DNA from: Pseudomonas viridiflava
Lineage (GTDB): Bacteria > Pseudomonadota > Gammaproteobacteria > Pseudomonadales > Pseudomonadaceae
Direction of reading: 5' to 3'
DNA length: 64,000 bases
Assembly: GCF_900582195.1 (NCBI RefSeq)
Contig: NZ_UTHA01000001.1
Span: 248,001-312,000 of the forward strand
This document shows, one piece after another, positions 55,269 through 63,702 of the stretch (the first letter of the stretch is position 1; each line of letters opens with the position of its first letter). The notes under the pieces are model-generated. The model was not told where the DNA came from, did no database searches, and saw nothing but the letters and a program-made list of their open reading frames with translations. The position numbers and the translations under genes were made by a program.

Positions 55269-56186
55269 TTAGTTCGGTGTTGGTTTTTTGAAGACGTAAA
55301 ACAGATTCGGCTCGCTCACCAGGTACAACGTCCCGTCATCATCCATCGCAATGCCTTCCGCCTGCGGTACGGTCTTCTTCAACCCCTGCCGACCGCCGCT
55401 GATGGACATGGTGCTCAAGGGGCGCCCATCGACATCCAGCTCCAGAATCAGCCGCGATTCATCCGACAGCGCCAGTAAATGGCCGCTGCGCTCGTCGTAT
55501 TGCAAGCTCGACAGATCGCGCACAAACATCCCGGCGTCACGCTTTGGATCGTTGATCACATGTACGGCGTAGGACTTCTCCGGATTGAAGTGCGGAAAAC
55601 CGTGCACTTCGTAGATCAGCATTGGATTGCGTTCTTTCGCGACAAACAGGCGCTTGCCCACCGAGTCGTAAGCCAGACCTTCGAAACCCTTGTTGCCGGC
55701 CATATGCACGCCGAGGGTCATCTGCTCGGCGTCCGCCGCGTCTAGGAAGGTGGTGTCTGCGTCCAGGTGAATCTTGATCAGCCGCTGCTGGCGCTCGTCG
55801 GTGATCACGTAGGTGTCGGCGCTGATGTACTCGACGGCTTCCGGGTCGCCGAAGCCAATCAGGGCGATGCGCCGCAGGATCTTGCCTTCCAGCGACAGCT
55901 CGACCAGTTCGGAATTCTTGTTGGTCACGGTAAACAGGCTTTTGCGCACCGGGTCGAAGGTCAGCGCCGAAACATCGGCATCCAGCCCATCAATGACCCG
56001 CGCCTCGATCTCGACTCGATACTGGTCCAGCCCAATCGATTCGCTGCTCTGCGGTTGCCACAGGGTGTGCAAGTTAAACCAGGCGCGCTCGAACAGGCGC
56101 ATGTATTGGCCGATCGCGATCAATGCGATCAGGGCAATCACCGCCAGGATGATAATCAGAGGTTTTGGACGGGCAAGTCGACGCAT
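55269..56186 (-). CDS. SdiA-regulated domain protein (paralogue 1)
   Basis: A 305-residue protein with an N-terminal membrane anchor (about residues 9-27, LIIILAVIALIALIAIG). A predicted periplasmic six-bladed beta-propeller follows: VSALTFDPVRKSLFTVTNKN, SELVELSLEGKILRRIALIG, EAVEYISADTYVITDERQQR and VPQAEGIAMDDDGTLYLVSE. These fit the SdiA-regulated (YjiK-like) family, whose function is undetermined. It is 117 bp downstream of a clear paralogue of the same length. Confidence 0.85.
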   Translation of the reverse strand: MRRLARPKPLIIILAVIALIALIAIGQYMRLFERAWFNLHTLWQPQSSESIGLDQYRVEIEARVIDGLDADVSALTFDPVRKSLFTVTNKNSELVELSLEGKILRRIALIGFGDPEAVEYISADTYVITDERQQRLIKIHLDADTTFLDAADAEQMTLGVHMAGNKGFEGLAYDSVGKRLFVAKERNPMLIYEVHGFPHFNPEKSYAVHVINDPKRDAGMFVRDLSSLQYDERSGHLLALSDESRLILELDVDGRPLSTMSISGGRQGLKKTVPQAEGIAMDDDGTLYLVSEPNLFYVFKKPTPN

Positions 56187-56303
56187 TCGGGTAGGCTCGG
56201 GATCAAGACAGGCGGATGAAATATCACGCCTGTCTGAAATGAAGCTTAATGGCCACTTGCCTGTCAGGACAATCAGACTTGTCTGAAATTGCTGCGAGGA
56301 CAG

Positions 56304-57227
56304 TTATTTCTGTTTTTCGAAGCGATAGAACAGGTTCGGCTCGCTGACCATGTACAGCGTGCCCGCCTCGTCCATGGTCACGCCTTCGGCGCGGGGGATG
56401 GTGTTTTTCAAACCGTTGAAGCCACCAAGCAGGGTCATGAAGCTGACCTGTTCGCCCTTCTCGTCCAGCTCCAGCAACAGGTGCGAATCAGCAGACAGCA
56501 CCAGCGTATGGCGGGTGCGCGGATCAATTTCCAGTGCGGAGAGGTTGCGAATATCCAGTTCATCACTGGCGAGTTTTTGCTTATCGCCCTTGAGGATCTG
56601 GCTGCCATCGCTTTTCCAGGTAAACAGCGCAGGTGGCCGCTCCTCACCCAGTAGCAATTGCCGGTTGTGCGCATCCCAGGTGATCGCCTCGAACGCCTTG
56701 TTCTGATCTTTCGACGGACCGAGATCGTATTTCGGGAAGTCAGCGATGTTCAATTCGCGGGTATCGGCGTCGACCTTGACGATCGACAGCATGTGCTGGC
56801 GCTCATCGACGATGGCCATCAGGCCGTTTTCCATCACCGTCAGCCCCTCCGGATTGCTCCAGCCCACCAGCGGCATCTTGCGCAGCACATCACCTTGCAA
56901 GGTCAGTTCGACGAGAAACGGGTTTTTACCCATCACCGAAAACAGCGTTTTGGTCTGCGAGTTGTACGAGAGGTCTGAGGCCTCGTCCTTCTCCATACCC
57001 TTCAGCGGTTTGGCATCGATGACCACCCGATAGTCCGGCAGCCAGATACTTTCCTTCTGCTCGGCCTGGCTTTCAAAGCGCTCCTGCAGCCAAAGCACAC
57101 CGCGATCATCCCAATGCATGGCAAACGCCAGGACATATGCCGCGGCAAGCACCAGCAACAGCCAGACATACCAGCGCAGGGCGAAACGTGAACGGCGGGT
57201 GGGCTTGAGCTGAGTTTGAGATGACAT
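56304..57227 (-). CDS. SdiA-regulated domain protein (paralogue 2)
   Basis: A 307-residue protein, paralogous to its neighbour. N-terminal anchor at about 20-40 (WYVWLLLVLAAAYVLAFAM) after a basic RRSRFALR. Propeller motifs ASDLSYNSQTKTLFSVMGKN, GLTVMENGLMAIVDERQHML and IPRAEGVTMDEAGTLYMVSE correspond segment by segment to the paralogue, including the closing LVSEPNLFYVF / MVSEPNLFYRF. Function unknown. The pair may be one tandem duplication with divergent ligands. Confidence 0.85.
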   Translation of the reverse strand: MSSQTQLKPTRRSRFALRWYVWLLLVLAAAYVLAFAMHWDDRGVLWLQERFESQAEQKESIWLPDYRVVIDAKPLKGMEKDEASDLSYNSQTKTLFSVMGKNPFLVELTLQGDVLRKMPLVGWSNPEGLTVMENGLMAIVDERQHMLSIVKVDADTRELNIADFPKYDLGPSKDQNKAFEAITWDAHNRQLLLGEERPPALFTWKSDGSQILKGDKQKLASDELDIRNLSALEIDPRTRHTLVLSADSHLLLELDEKGEQVSFMTLLGGFNGLKNTIPRAEGVTMDEAGTLYMVSEPNLFYRFEKQK

Positions 57228-57385
57228 CGATGGACGCGTTCCGAAAATTCAGGCTATGGGTAATAGCACAAAGAGGCCGGCTCAGACGCCAGAATGAGAG
57301 GAATTATCCGTACAGGATGTGAAAAAAACGGCAAATGGCGGGATTGTCGTGTGCTGCCAACCATCTTCAGGGCACCACAAAGCAA

Positions 57386-57474
57386 TGTGGGAGCGAGCTT
57401 GCTCGCGAAGGCAGAGTGTCAGTCGATATCTTTGTTGACTGAAAAAATGCTTTCGCGAGCAAGCTCGCTCCCAC
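57386..57474. repeat. REPIN
   Basis: TGTGGGAGCGAGCTTGCTCG and GAGCAAGCTCGCTCCCACA, inner gtgtcagtcg..gttgactga complement. It lies between the paralogue-2 start and the FAH-family gene stop. Confidence 0.9.
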
Positions 57475-57495
57475 AGGGGATTTGCGGCGTGGCGG

Positions 57496-58161
57496 TTAGC
57501 GCACGCTGCTGGTGAAGCTGCTCGCGCCGACCAGTTCGAGGACGATGTCGTCGCCAACGTTCAGCGGGCCAACACCCACCGGTGTACCGGTGAGGATCAC
57601 ATCACCGGCCTGCAGCGAGAAGCAGCCGGCCATGTGCTGGATCATCGGCACGATCGGGTTGAGCATCGCACTGCTGTTGCCGTCCTGACGCACTTCGCCA
57701 TTGATGGTCAGGCGGATGCCGATGTCAGTCAGGTCAGCAAAGGTGCTGCCGACCACGAACGGTGCAAGCACCGCCGCGCCGTCGAACGACTTGGCGATTT
57801 CCCACGGCAGGCCCTTGGCTTTCAGCTCGGCCTGCTTGTCGCGCAGGGTCAGGTCCAGCGCCGGGGCGAACCCCGAGATCGCGTCGAGCACTTCTTCACG
57901 GCTCGGTTTGGTCGACAACGGCTTGCCGATCAACACGGCGATTTCAGCTTCGTAATGCACCGAACCGCGCTCGGTCGGAATGCTGAAACCGCCTTCCAGC
58001 GGCACCACGCAACTGCCCGGCTTGATGAACAGCAACGGCTCGGTAGGCACCGGGTTGTCCAGTTCCTTGGCGTGTTCGGCGTAATTACGGCCAATGCACA
58101 CGACTTTCCCGATCGGGAAGTGGATGCGCGTGCCGTCGACGTACTGGTGCTGATAGCTCAT
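57496..58161 (-). CDS. Fumarylacetoacetate hydrolase family protein
   Basis: A 221-residue protein of the FAH/YcgM type, which hydrolyses or decarboxylates acylpyruvate-like diketo acids with a divalent metal. It has KVVCIGRNYAEHAKELDNPV, LLFIKPGSCVVPLEG, VHYEAEIAVLIGK (metal Glu residues) and ILTGTPVGVGPLNVGD. Length suits the bacterial acylpyruvase group. It lies 41 bp downstream of the D-2-hydroxyglutarate dehydrogenase gene, so both may be co-transcribed. Exact substrate not assigned. Confidence 0.88.
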   Translation of the reverse strand: MSYQHQYVDGTRIHFPIGKVVCIGRNYAEHAKELDNPVPTEPLLFIKPGSCVVPLEGGFSIPTERGSVHYEAEIAVLIGKPLSTKPSREEVLDAISGFAPALDLTLRDKQAELKAKGLPWEIAKSFDGAAVLAPFVVGSTFADLTDIGIRLTINGEVRQDGNSSAMLNPIVPMIQHMAGCFSLQAGDVILTGTPVGVGPLNVGDDIVLELVGASSFTSSVR

Positions 58162-58202
58162 TTACCGACTCCTGCCTTCATGGATTCATCAAAGATTGCC
58201 GA

Positions 58203-59597
58203 TCAAACCGCAAAAATCTTGCCCGGGTTCATGATGCCGTTCGGGTCGAACACCGCTTTGACCGCTTTCATGTACTCGATCTCAACCGGCGAGCGGCTGT
58301 AGGTCAAGTAATCGCGTTTGGTCATGCCGACGCCGTGTTCAGCGGAAATCGAACCGTTGTACTTCTGGACGGTTTCGAACACCCATTTGTTGACGGTTGC
58401 GCACTTGGCGAAGAACTCGTCCTTGCTCAGGTTATCCGGCTTGAGGATGTTCAAGTGCAGGTTGCCGTCGCCGATGTGGCCGAACCAGACAATTTCGAAA
58501 TCCGGATAGTGTTCGCCGACGATCGCATCGATTTCTTTCAGGAACGCTGGCACTTTCGACACGGTGACCGAGATGTCGTTCTTGTACGGCGTCCAGTGCG
58601 AGATGGTTTCGGAGATGTACTCGCGCAGCTTCCACAGGTTCTGCAGCTGGGTTTCGCTCTGGCTCATCACGCCGTCCAGCACCCAGCCCTGCTCGACGCA
58701 ATGCTCGAAGGTTTCCAGGGCGCTGTTGGCCACCTCTTCGGTGGTCGCTTCGAATTCCAGCAACGCATAGAACGGGCAATCGGTTTCGAACGGCGCCGGT
58801 ACGTCGCCACGGCCCATGACTTTGGCCAGGGCTTTGTCGGAGAAGAATTCGAACGCGGTCAGGTCGAGCTTGCCCTGGAAAGCGTGCAGCACCGGCATGA
58901 TCGAGTCGAAATCGGTAGTGCCGAGCACCATGGCGGTGAGGTTTTTCGGCGCACGATCAAGGCGCATGGTCGCTTCGACCACGAAGCCAAGGGTGCCTTC
59001 TGCGCCGATGAACAACTGGCGCAGGTCGTAACCGGTGGCGTTCTTGATCAGGTCTTTGTTCAGCTCCAGAACATCGCCCTTGCCGGTGACGACTTTCATG
59101 CCGGCGACCCAGTTGCGGGTCATGCCGTAGCGAATCACCTTGATCCCGCCGGCATTGGTGCCGATATTGCCGCCAATCTGGCTGGAACCTGCCGAAGCAA
59201 AGTCGACCGGGTAATACAGGCCGTTTTCTTCGGCGACGTTCTGCAAATGCTCGGTCACCACGCCCGGCTGACAAACGGCGGTGCGGTCGGTGAGGTTCAC
59301 GTCGAGAATCTGATTCATGTAATCGAAAGAGACGACCACTTCGCCATTCGCGGCCACCGCAGCGGCGGAAAGCCCGGTTCGCCCGCCCGAGGGCACCAGC
59401 GCAACCTTGTGCGTGTTGGCCCAACGGACCACCGCCTGCACCTGTTCGATGGTCTTGGGAAACACGATGGCACTTGGCGCGGGGGCGAAGTGCTTGGTCC
59501 AATCCTTGCCGTACGCATTCAGGGAGTCGGCGTCGGTCAGGACCTTGCCAGGCTCGACCAGGGTCTTCAGTTCATCAATCAGGGCAGGATTGGTCAT
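58203..59597 (-). CDS. FAD-linked D-2-hydroxyglutarate dehydrogenase
   Basis: A 464-residue flavoenzyme of the D-lactate/D-2-hydroxyacid dehydrogenase family. The FAD (PCMH) domain has ALVPSGGRTGLSAAAVAANG and GSSQIGGNIGTNAGGIKVIR. The C-terminal cap has GHIGDGNLHLNIL and SAEHGVGMTKRDYL. The ATG at 59597 gives MTNPALIDELKTLVEPGKVL, the family start; an ATG 30 bp upstream is less likely. It is divergent from serA: SerA makes D-2-hydroxyglutarate while oxidising 3-phosphoglycerate, and this enzyme re-oxidises it, as shown in related pseudomonads (from memory). Confidence 0.88.
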   Translation of the reverse strand: MTNPALIDELKTLVEPGKVLTDADSLNAYGKDWTKHFAPAPSAIVFPKTIEQVQAVVRWANTHKVALVPSGGRTGLSAAAVAANGEVVVSFDYMNQILDVNLTDRTAVCQPGVVTEHLQNVAEENGLYYPVDFASAGSSQIGGNIGTNAGGIKVIRYGMTRNWVAGMKVVTGKGDVLELNKDLIKNATGYDLRQLFIGAEGTLGFVVEATMRLDRAPKNLTAMVLGTTDFDSIMPVLHAFQGKLDLTAFEFFSDKALAKVMGRGDVPAPFETDCPFYALLEFEATTEEVANSALETFEHCVEQGWVLDGVMSQSETQLQNLWKLREYISETISHWTPYKNDISVTVSKVPAFLKEIDAIVGEHYPDFEIVWFGHIGDGNLHLNILKPDNLSKDEFFAKCATVNKWVFETVQKYNGSISAEHGVGMTKRDYLTYSRSPVEIEYMKAVKAVFDPNGIMNPGKIFAV

Positions 59598-59803
59598 CGA
59601 CAGAACTCTCGAACAATTCATGGTCATCCTGAGAACGCTTCACGTCGCAGGAATGAGTGTTTAGCGGGGAGGCTATGCTAGCATACCGACCCCGCAGGCC
59701 AGTGCCCAAGGCCAGATCTGCGGTAACGGCTTTCCTGCCGTTTGGGTCAGCTCAAGGCTGCGCCCCTCCCTGCCATTTTTCTCCGGGATACAGGTTTACG
59801 CAG

Positions 59804-61033
59804 ATGAGCAAGACTTCTCTCGATAAGAGCAAGATCAAGTTCCTTCTTCTCGAAGGCGTCCACCAATCGGCTGTCGACGTCCTCAAGGCGGCGGGCTACA
59901 CCAGCATCGAATACCTGACTGGTTCCTTGCCGGAAGCCCAGCTCAAGGAAAAGATCGCTGACGCTCACTTCATCGGCATTCGCTCGCGCACTCAACTGAC
60001 CGAAGAGATCTTCGATCACGCGAAGAAACTGGTTGCGGTCGGCTGTTTCTGCATCGGCACCAACCAGGTTGACCTCAGCGCTGCCCGTGAGCGCGGAATC
60101 GCCGTGTTCAACGCGCCGTACTCCAACACCCGCTCCGTTGCCGAGCTGGTGCTGGCCGAAGCCATTCTGCTGCTGCGCGGCATCCCTGAGAAAAACGCTT
60201 CCTGCCACCGTGGCGGCTGGATCAAGTCCGCAGCCAACTCCTTCGAGATCCGTGGCAAGAAACTGGGTATCGTCGGCTACGGCTCGATCGGTACTCAGCT
60301 GTCGGTTCTGGCGGAAGGCTTAGGGATGCAGGTGTACTTCTACGACACCGTGACCAAGCTGCCACTGGGCAACGCTACCCAGATTGGCAGCCTGACCGAA
60401 CTGCTGGGCATGTCCGACATCGTCACCCTGCACGTTCCGGAAACCGCAGCGACGCAGTGGATGATCGGCGAGAAGGAAATCCGCGCCATCAAGAAGGGCG
60501 GCATCCTGATCAACGCTGCTCGTGGCACCGTGGTCGAGCTGGACGCCCTGGCGGACGCGATCAAGGACAAGCACCTGATCGGCGCGGCCATCGACGTATT
60601 CCCGGTGGAGCCACGCTCCAACGACGAAGAGTTCGAAAGCCCGCTGCGTGGCCTCGACAACGTGATCCTGACCCCGCACATCGGTGGTTCGACCGCCGAA
60701 GCGCAAGCCAACATCGGTCTGGAAGTGGCAGAGAAACTGGTCAAGTACAGCGACAACGGCACCTCCGTATCGTCGGTGAACTTCCCGGAAGTGGCCCTGC
60801 CGGCTCACCCTGGCAAGCACCGCTTGCTGCACATCCACGAGAACATCCCGGGTGTGATGAGCGAGATCAACAAGGTCTTCGCCGAAAACGGCATCAACAT
60901 CTCCGGTCAGTTCCTGCAGACCAACGAGAAGGTTGGCTACGTGGTGATCGACGTCGACGCCGAGTACTCGGAGCTGGCGCAAGAGAAGCTGCAGCACGTC
61001 AACGGTACTATCCGTAGCCGGGTTCTCTTCTGA
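59804..61033 (+). CDS. serA: D-3-phosphoglycerate dehydrogenase SerA
   Basis: First step of serine synthesis. The 409-residue protein starts MSKTSLDKSKIKFLLLEGVH. It has the NAD fold GKKLGIVGYGSIGTQLSVLA, catalytic Arg in INAARGTVVELDALADA, catalytic His in LTPHIGGSTAEAQ, and a C-terminal ACT domain (about 335-409, NIPGVMSEINKVFAENGINI) for serine feedback. ATG at 59804 is chosen because of family start and length; the frame upstream is not coding. A repeat element and terminator follow. Confidence 0.96.
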   Translation: MSKTSLDKSKIKFLLLEGVHQSAVDVLKAAGYTSIEYLTGSLPEAQLKEKIADAHFIGIRSRTQLTEEIFDHAKKLVAVGCFCIGTNQVDLSAARERGIAVFNAPYSNTRSVAELVLAEAILLLRGIPEKNASCHRGGWIKSAANSFEIRGKKLGIVGYGSIGTQLSVLAEGLGMQVYFYDTVTKLPLGNATQIGSLTELLGMSDIVTLHVPETAATQWMIGEKEIRAIKKGGILINAARGTVVELDALADAIKDKHLIGAAIDVFPVEPRSNDEEFESPLRGLDNVILTPHIGGSTAEAQANIGLEVAEKLVKYSDNGTSVSSVNFPEVALPAHPGKHRLLHIHENIPGVMSEINKVFAENGINISGQFLQTNEKVGYVVIDVDAEYSELAQEKLQHVNGTIRSRVLF

Positions 61034-61037
61034 AGAA

Positions 61038-61121
61038 GCAGCGGCAAGCTTCAAGCTACTAGCGGCAAGTGAACAGCGCTTTTGCTTTACCTTGCCGCTT
61101 GCAGCTAGCCACTTGAAGCTG
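61038..61121. repeat. Imperfect palindromic element after serA
   Basis: GCGGCAAGCTTCAAGCTACT on the left, AGCTAGCCACTTGAAGCT on the right, with CGGCAAG / CTTGCCG inside. A palindrome of the AGCTTCAAGCT type, different from the REP and GATCG families. Confidence 0.7.
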
Positions 61122-61125
61122 AATT

Positions 61126-61158
61126 AAAAAAGGGAGCTCCGCAGGGCTCCCTTTTTTT
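61126..61158. terminator. Bidirectional terminator between serA and the DUF4399 gene
   Basis: AAAAAAGGGAGC, loop TCCGCAGG, GCTCCCTTTTTTT. A-run and T-run on the two sides suit both convergent genes. Confidence 0.92.
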
Positions 61159-61582
61159 ATTTCACGTTGACCGTGATTTTTTCCGAAACGATCGATGGGT
61201 CGAACGGCATGTGGCCGCTGTCGCCGAGGATCAATTGCAAGGTGTGCTTGCCCGGGGCCAGTTTGATCGTGGCTTCGGTCTGCGCCTTGCCGAAATGCAT
61301 GTGGTGGGCGTCAGTCGGGATCGGCGCGCCTTCGGCAGGCAGGTCGTCGACGTCGATCAGCAGGTGATGGTGGCCGGTGTTCTTGGTGGTGTCACCCGCC
61401 GGGGCCAGCGCGATGTTCTTGACGCCGAACTTGACCTTGAATTCCTGCGAGACGGTAGCGCCGTCCTCGGGAGAAACGATGAACACTTCAGCATCCTTCG
61501 GGGCCGGCGTCGCCGCACTGGCCAGCACCGAAACGCCCATCAGCACACCCGCGAACGCTGCACGTGACATAAAGCTTTTCAT
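61157..61582 (-). CDS. DUF4399 periplasmic protein
   Basis: A 141-residue exported protein. Signal peptide MKSFMSRAAFAGVLMGVSVL, cleaved near SAA at about residue 23. The mature domain has EVFIVSPEDGATVSQEFKVK, the His-containing NTGHHHLLIDVDDLP and APIPTDAHHMHFGKAQTEA, then a closing KHTLQLILGDSGHMPFDP. The His clusters suggest possible metal binding. The family (DUF4399) has no assigned function. Its stop lies in the shared terminator. Confidence 0.85.
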   Translation of the reverse strand: MKSFMSRAAFAGVLMGVSVLASAATPAPKDAEVFIVSPEDGATVSQEFKVKFGVKNIALAPAGDTTKNTGHHHLLIDVDDLPAEGAPIPTDAHHMHFGKAQTEATIKLAPGKHTLQLILGDSGHMPFDPSIVSEKITVNVK

Positions 61583-61717
61583 TTTCTTCTCCAGTTTTTC
61601 CGTAAAATCCGCACGGTCATGACAACTTCATGACCATTCGTTGTCGAAGGCACTCGACAACCATAGCAAAGCGAGCCTGAATCAGAGCATCGCGATAATG
61701 ATTTCAAAGGAGTGACC

Positions 61718-62281
61718 ATGCGTTTTCTGCCTGGCCTGATCTGCCTGCTACCCCTTTTGAGCCCTTTGGCTCACGCCGAACTGATTGATGACGTCAACGA
61801 CCGTGGCGAGCTGCGCATAGCCCTTGAGGCTAATACACCGCCCTTCAATTACAAGGAAGGCGACTCACTCACGGGGTTCGAGGTCGAGCTTGGGCAACTG
61901 CTGGCCAACGAGCTGGATGTGCGCGCCGACTTCATCGTCACCGACGAGGCCGACCTGCTCCAGGGCGTTGAAAGCGGCAAGTACGACGTTGCGCTCAACC
62001 ACATAGCACTGACACCCGAACTCAAGGATCGTTTCGACTTCAGCGAGCCTTACGGCAAGGTCGATGGGCAGTTGCTGGCGAAGAAAGACGAGACACCACG
62101 GCCGATGGTGCTGGTGCAGGCATTGACTGAAGAGAAGCCGAAAGCGGCGGAACCGGTGGATTTGGCGATTCCGTTTCAGAAGGGTAATCCGGCGTTTCAG
62201 GCCAGCCTTGCGAGTGCGATGCAGCGGATCAAGGCGGATGGACGTTTGGCAGCGCTGACTGAGAAGTGGTTGAAGCCTTAG
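61718..62281 (+). CDS. Short periplasmic binding-protein-like protein (SBP_bac_3, second lobe shortened)
   Basis: A 187-residue exported protein. Signal peptide MRFLPGLICLLPLLSPLAHA, then ELIDDVNDRGELRIALEANT, GFEVELGQLLANELDVRADF and VALNHIALTPELKDRFDFSE, the first lobe of an amino-acid-type solute receptor. The chain then jumps to DLAIPFQKGNPAFQASLASA and AALTEKWLKP, skipping about 60-70 residues that normally form the second lobe. No frameshift is visible, so it looks like a stable internal deletion. ATG 61718 is chosen because AAAGGAG lies 5 nt before it; a GTG 6 bp upstream is possible. Confidence 0.75.
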   Translation: MRFLPGLICLLPLLSPLAHAELIDDVNDRGELRIALEANTPPFNYKEGDSLTGFEVELGQLLANELDVRADFIVTDEADLLQGVESGKYDVALNHIALTPELKDRFDFSEPYGKVDGQLLAKKDETPRPMVLVQALTEEKPKAAEPVDLAIPFQKGNPAFQASLASAMQRIKADGRLAALTEKWLKP

Positions 62282-62283
62282 AA

Positions 62284-62460
62284 GCCCCTCACCCTAACCC
62301 TCTCCCAGAGGGAGAGGGGACTGAATGGGGGATGCTTTAGAGGTACGCCGACCTGAACCTACTTTGCCGAATCCATAATCGACAAGGTCTTTCAGGTCGA
62401 TGAATAGCGCCAGACACTTCGGTCGGCCCCCTCTCCCCTTGGGAGAGGGCTGGGGTGAGG
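62284..62460. repeat. Long extragenic element with CCCTCTCCC hairpin arms (copy 3)
   Basis: Left arm gcccctcaccctaaccctctcccagagggagagggg, right arm ccccctctccccttgggagagg. The middle contains the reverse complement of GACCTGAAAGACC..TCGATTATGGATTC, shared with copy 2. It lies between the convergent binding-protein-like and DUF523 genes. Confidence 0.82.
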
Positions 62461-62474
62461 GCAACGATTCCGGA

Positions 62475-62960
62475 TCAGTCCAAACTCGCCAGAGCCACCG
62501 CAGCCTGCGGCAGTTCAAGCTCGCTGAATACCTGCACCCCATGGCGCTTGAGCAGCGCAGCCGTCACGCCCTCGCCACTGACTTTGACGCCACTGAACGT
62601 CCCGTCATACGTCAGCAAATTCCCGCAAGATGGACTATTGGCCTTCAGCACCGCCACGCGAATCCCATGCTTCTGCACCAGCTCCAGCGCCTGCCGCGCG
62701 CCATCGAGAAACTGCGCACTGACATCCTCGCCCTCAGTGGTGATCACCGCGGCGACACCATCGAGCACTTCACCACCCTGCCCGCCCGGAATCTCCGCCG
62801 CTGCCCGTGGCGTCGGCAATCCCCCAGCGACTTCCGGACACAAAGGCACCACCCGCCCTTCGGCAATCCACTGTTCAAGCAGATCAAACGGCCCGCTCGC
62901 ACCGCCGTCGTAACGCACGCGGTGGCCCAACAGGCAGCGACTGACCAGAATCCTGTCCAT
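62475..62960 (-). CDS. DUF523 family protein
   Basis: A 161-residue cytoplasmic protein beginning MDRILVSRCLLGHRVRYDGG, with LCPEVAGGLPTPR and the conserved Cys motif KANSPSCGN. The Cys residues suggest a metal or Fe-S binding site, but no function is assigned. The ATG at 62960 gives the family start. Its start is 1 bp away from the stop of the 2OG-oxygenase gene upstream, so they are co-transcribed. Confidence 0.85.
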   Translation of the reverse strand: MDRILVSRCLLGHRVRYDGGASGPFDLLEQWIAEGRVVPLCPEVAGGLPTPRAAAEIPGGQGGEVLDGVAAVITTEGEDVSAQFLDGARQALELVQKHGIRVAVLKANSPSCGNLLTYDGTFSGVKVSGEGVTAALLKRHGVQVFSELELPQAAVALASLD

Positions 62961-62961
62961 C

Positions 62962-63585
62962 TCAGAACGGCTCGTTGCCACGACGGCGGAACCAGCCAGT
63001 CAGCGACAAGCGCTCGCGGTGCGCCGGCAGCACTTCGTGCGGCACTTCGCCGGAAAGAAACACCACCAGACACCCGCCGGTAGGCTGTACGTCATGCACG
63101 CGTTCATCGTTCAGGTACATGCGCAACTGACCGCCATCCTCCGGCAGCCAAGCGTCATTGAGGTAAACCACCACCGAGACCATGCGCTTGTCGTCGTCGC
63201 GAAAACGGTCGACGTGCTTGCGATAGAACGCACCCGGCGGATACAGCGCGAAATGGCATTCAAAGTCCTCAAGACCCAGAAACAGGCCACGATTGAGCGC
63301 CTCGCGCAGGCTTTCCATCAAGTTCAGATAGCGGTCGCTGGCCTCGGCCTGACCGGGGTCGATCCACTGAATGTGATCGCCGCGAATACCTTCGCGAATC
63401 TCTGAAAACGGCCCGCGACCGACCGCCGCCGGCGCCAGTTCACCTTCGGCCTCACGTTTACGGCACTCGGCCGCCAGCTCGCGGGTCAAACCGGCGGGCA
63501 GGAAAATGTTCTGCTGCGACCAGCCGTGGTCGGCCAGGTCATCGACAATGCGTAACAGCAGTGGGTGTTCAGAGGATATTTGCAT
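62962..63585 (-). CDS. 2-oxoglutarate/Fe(II)-dependent oxygenase (prolyl-4-hydroxylase-like)
   Basis: A 207-residue oxygenase of the P4H-alpha-like fold. The iron ligands are His124xAsp126 (in YRKHVDRF) and His183 (in GEVPHEVLPA). Arg192 (in RERLSLTGW) holds 2-oxoglutarate. VVVYLNDAWLPEDGGQLRMY is the central strand. Substrate unknown; bacterial relatives hydroxylate proteins or small molecules. Start MQISSEHP at 63585; MRAMQ at 63594 is an alternative. Cotranscribed with the DUF523 gene. Confidence 0.85.
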   Translation of the reverse strand: MQISSEHPLLLRIVDDLADHGWSQQNIFLPAGLTRELAAECRKREAEGELAPAAVGRGPFSEIREGIRGDHIQWIDPGQAEASDRYLNLMESLREALNRGLFLGLEDFECHFALYPPGAFYRKHVDRFRDDDKRMVSVVVYLNDAWLPEDGGQLRMYLNDERVHDVQPTGGCLVVFLSGEVPHEVLPAHRERLSLTGWFRRRGNEPF

Positions 63586-63702
63586 GGCGCGCATAGTATG
63601 TCGGCGGCAAGAAATCCGACAGAGCCACGCGGCGGCTTGATACGAATTCTCGACAAGTACCGGCACCGCACGGAGAATAGTCCGCTGCTGACAGGAGTCC
63701 CT

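Noticed and set aside
61718..62281. The short binding protein as a pseudogene
   Set aside because: No frameshift or stop, good ribosome binding site and signal peptide; listed as an intact short gene.
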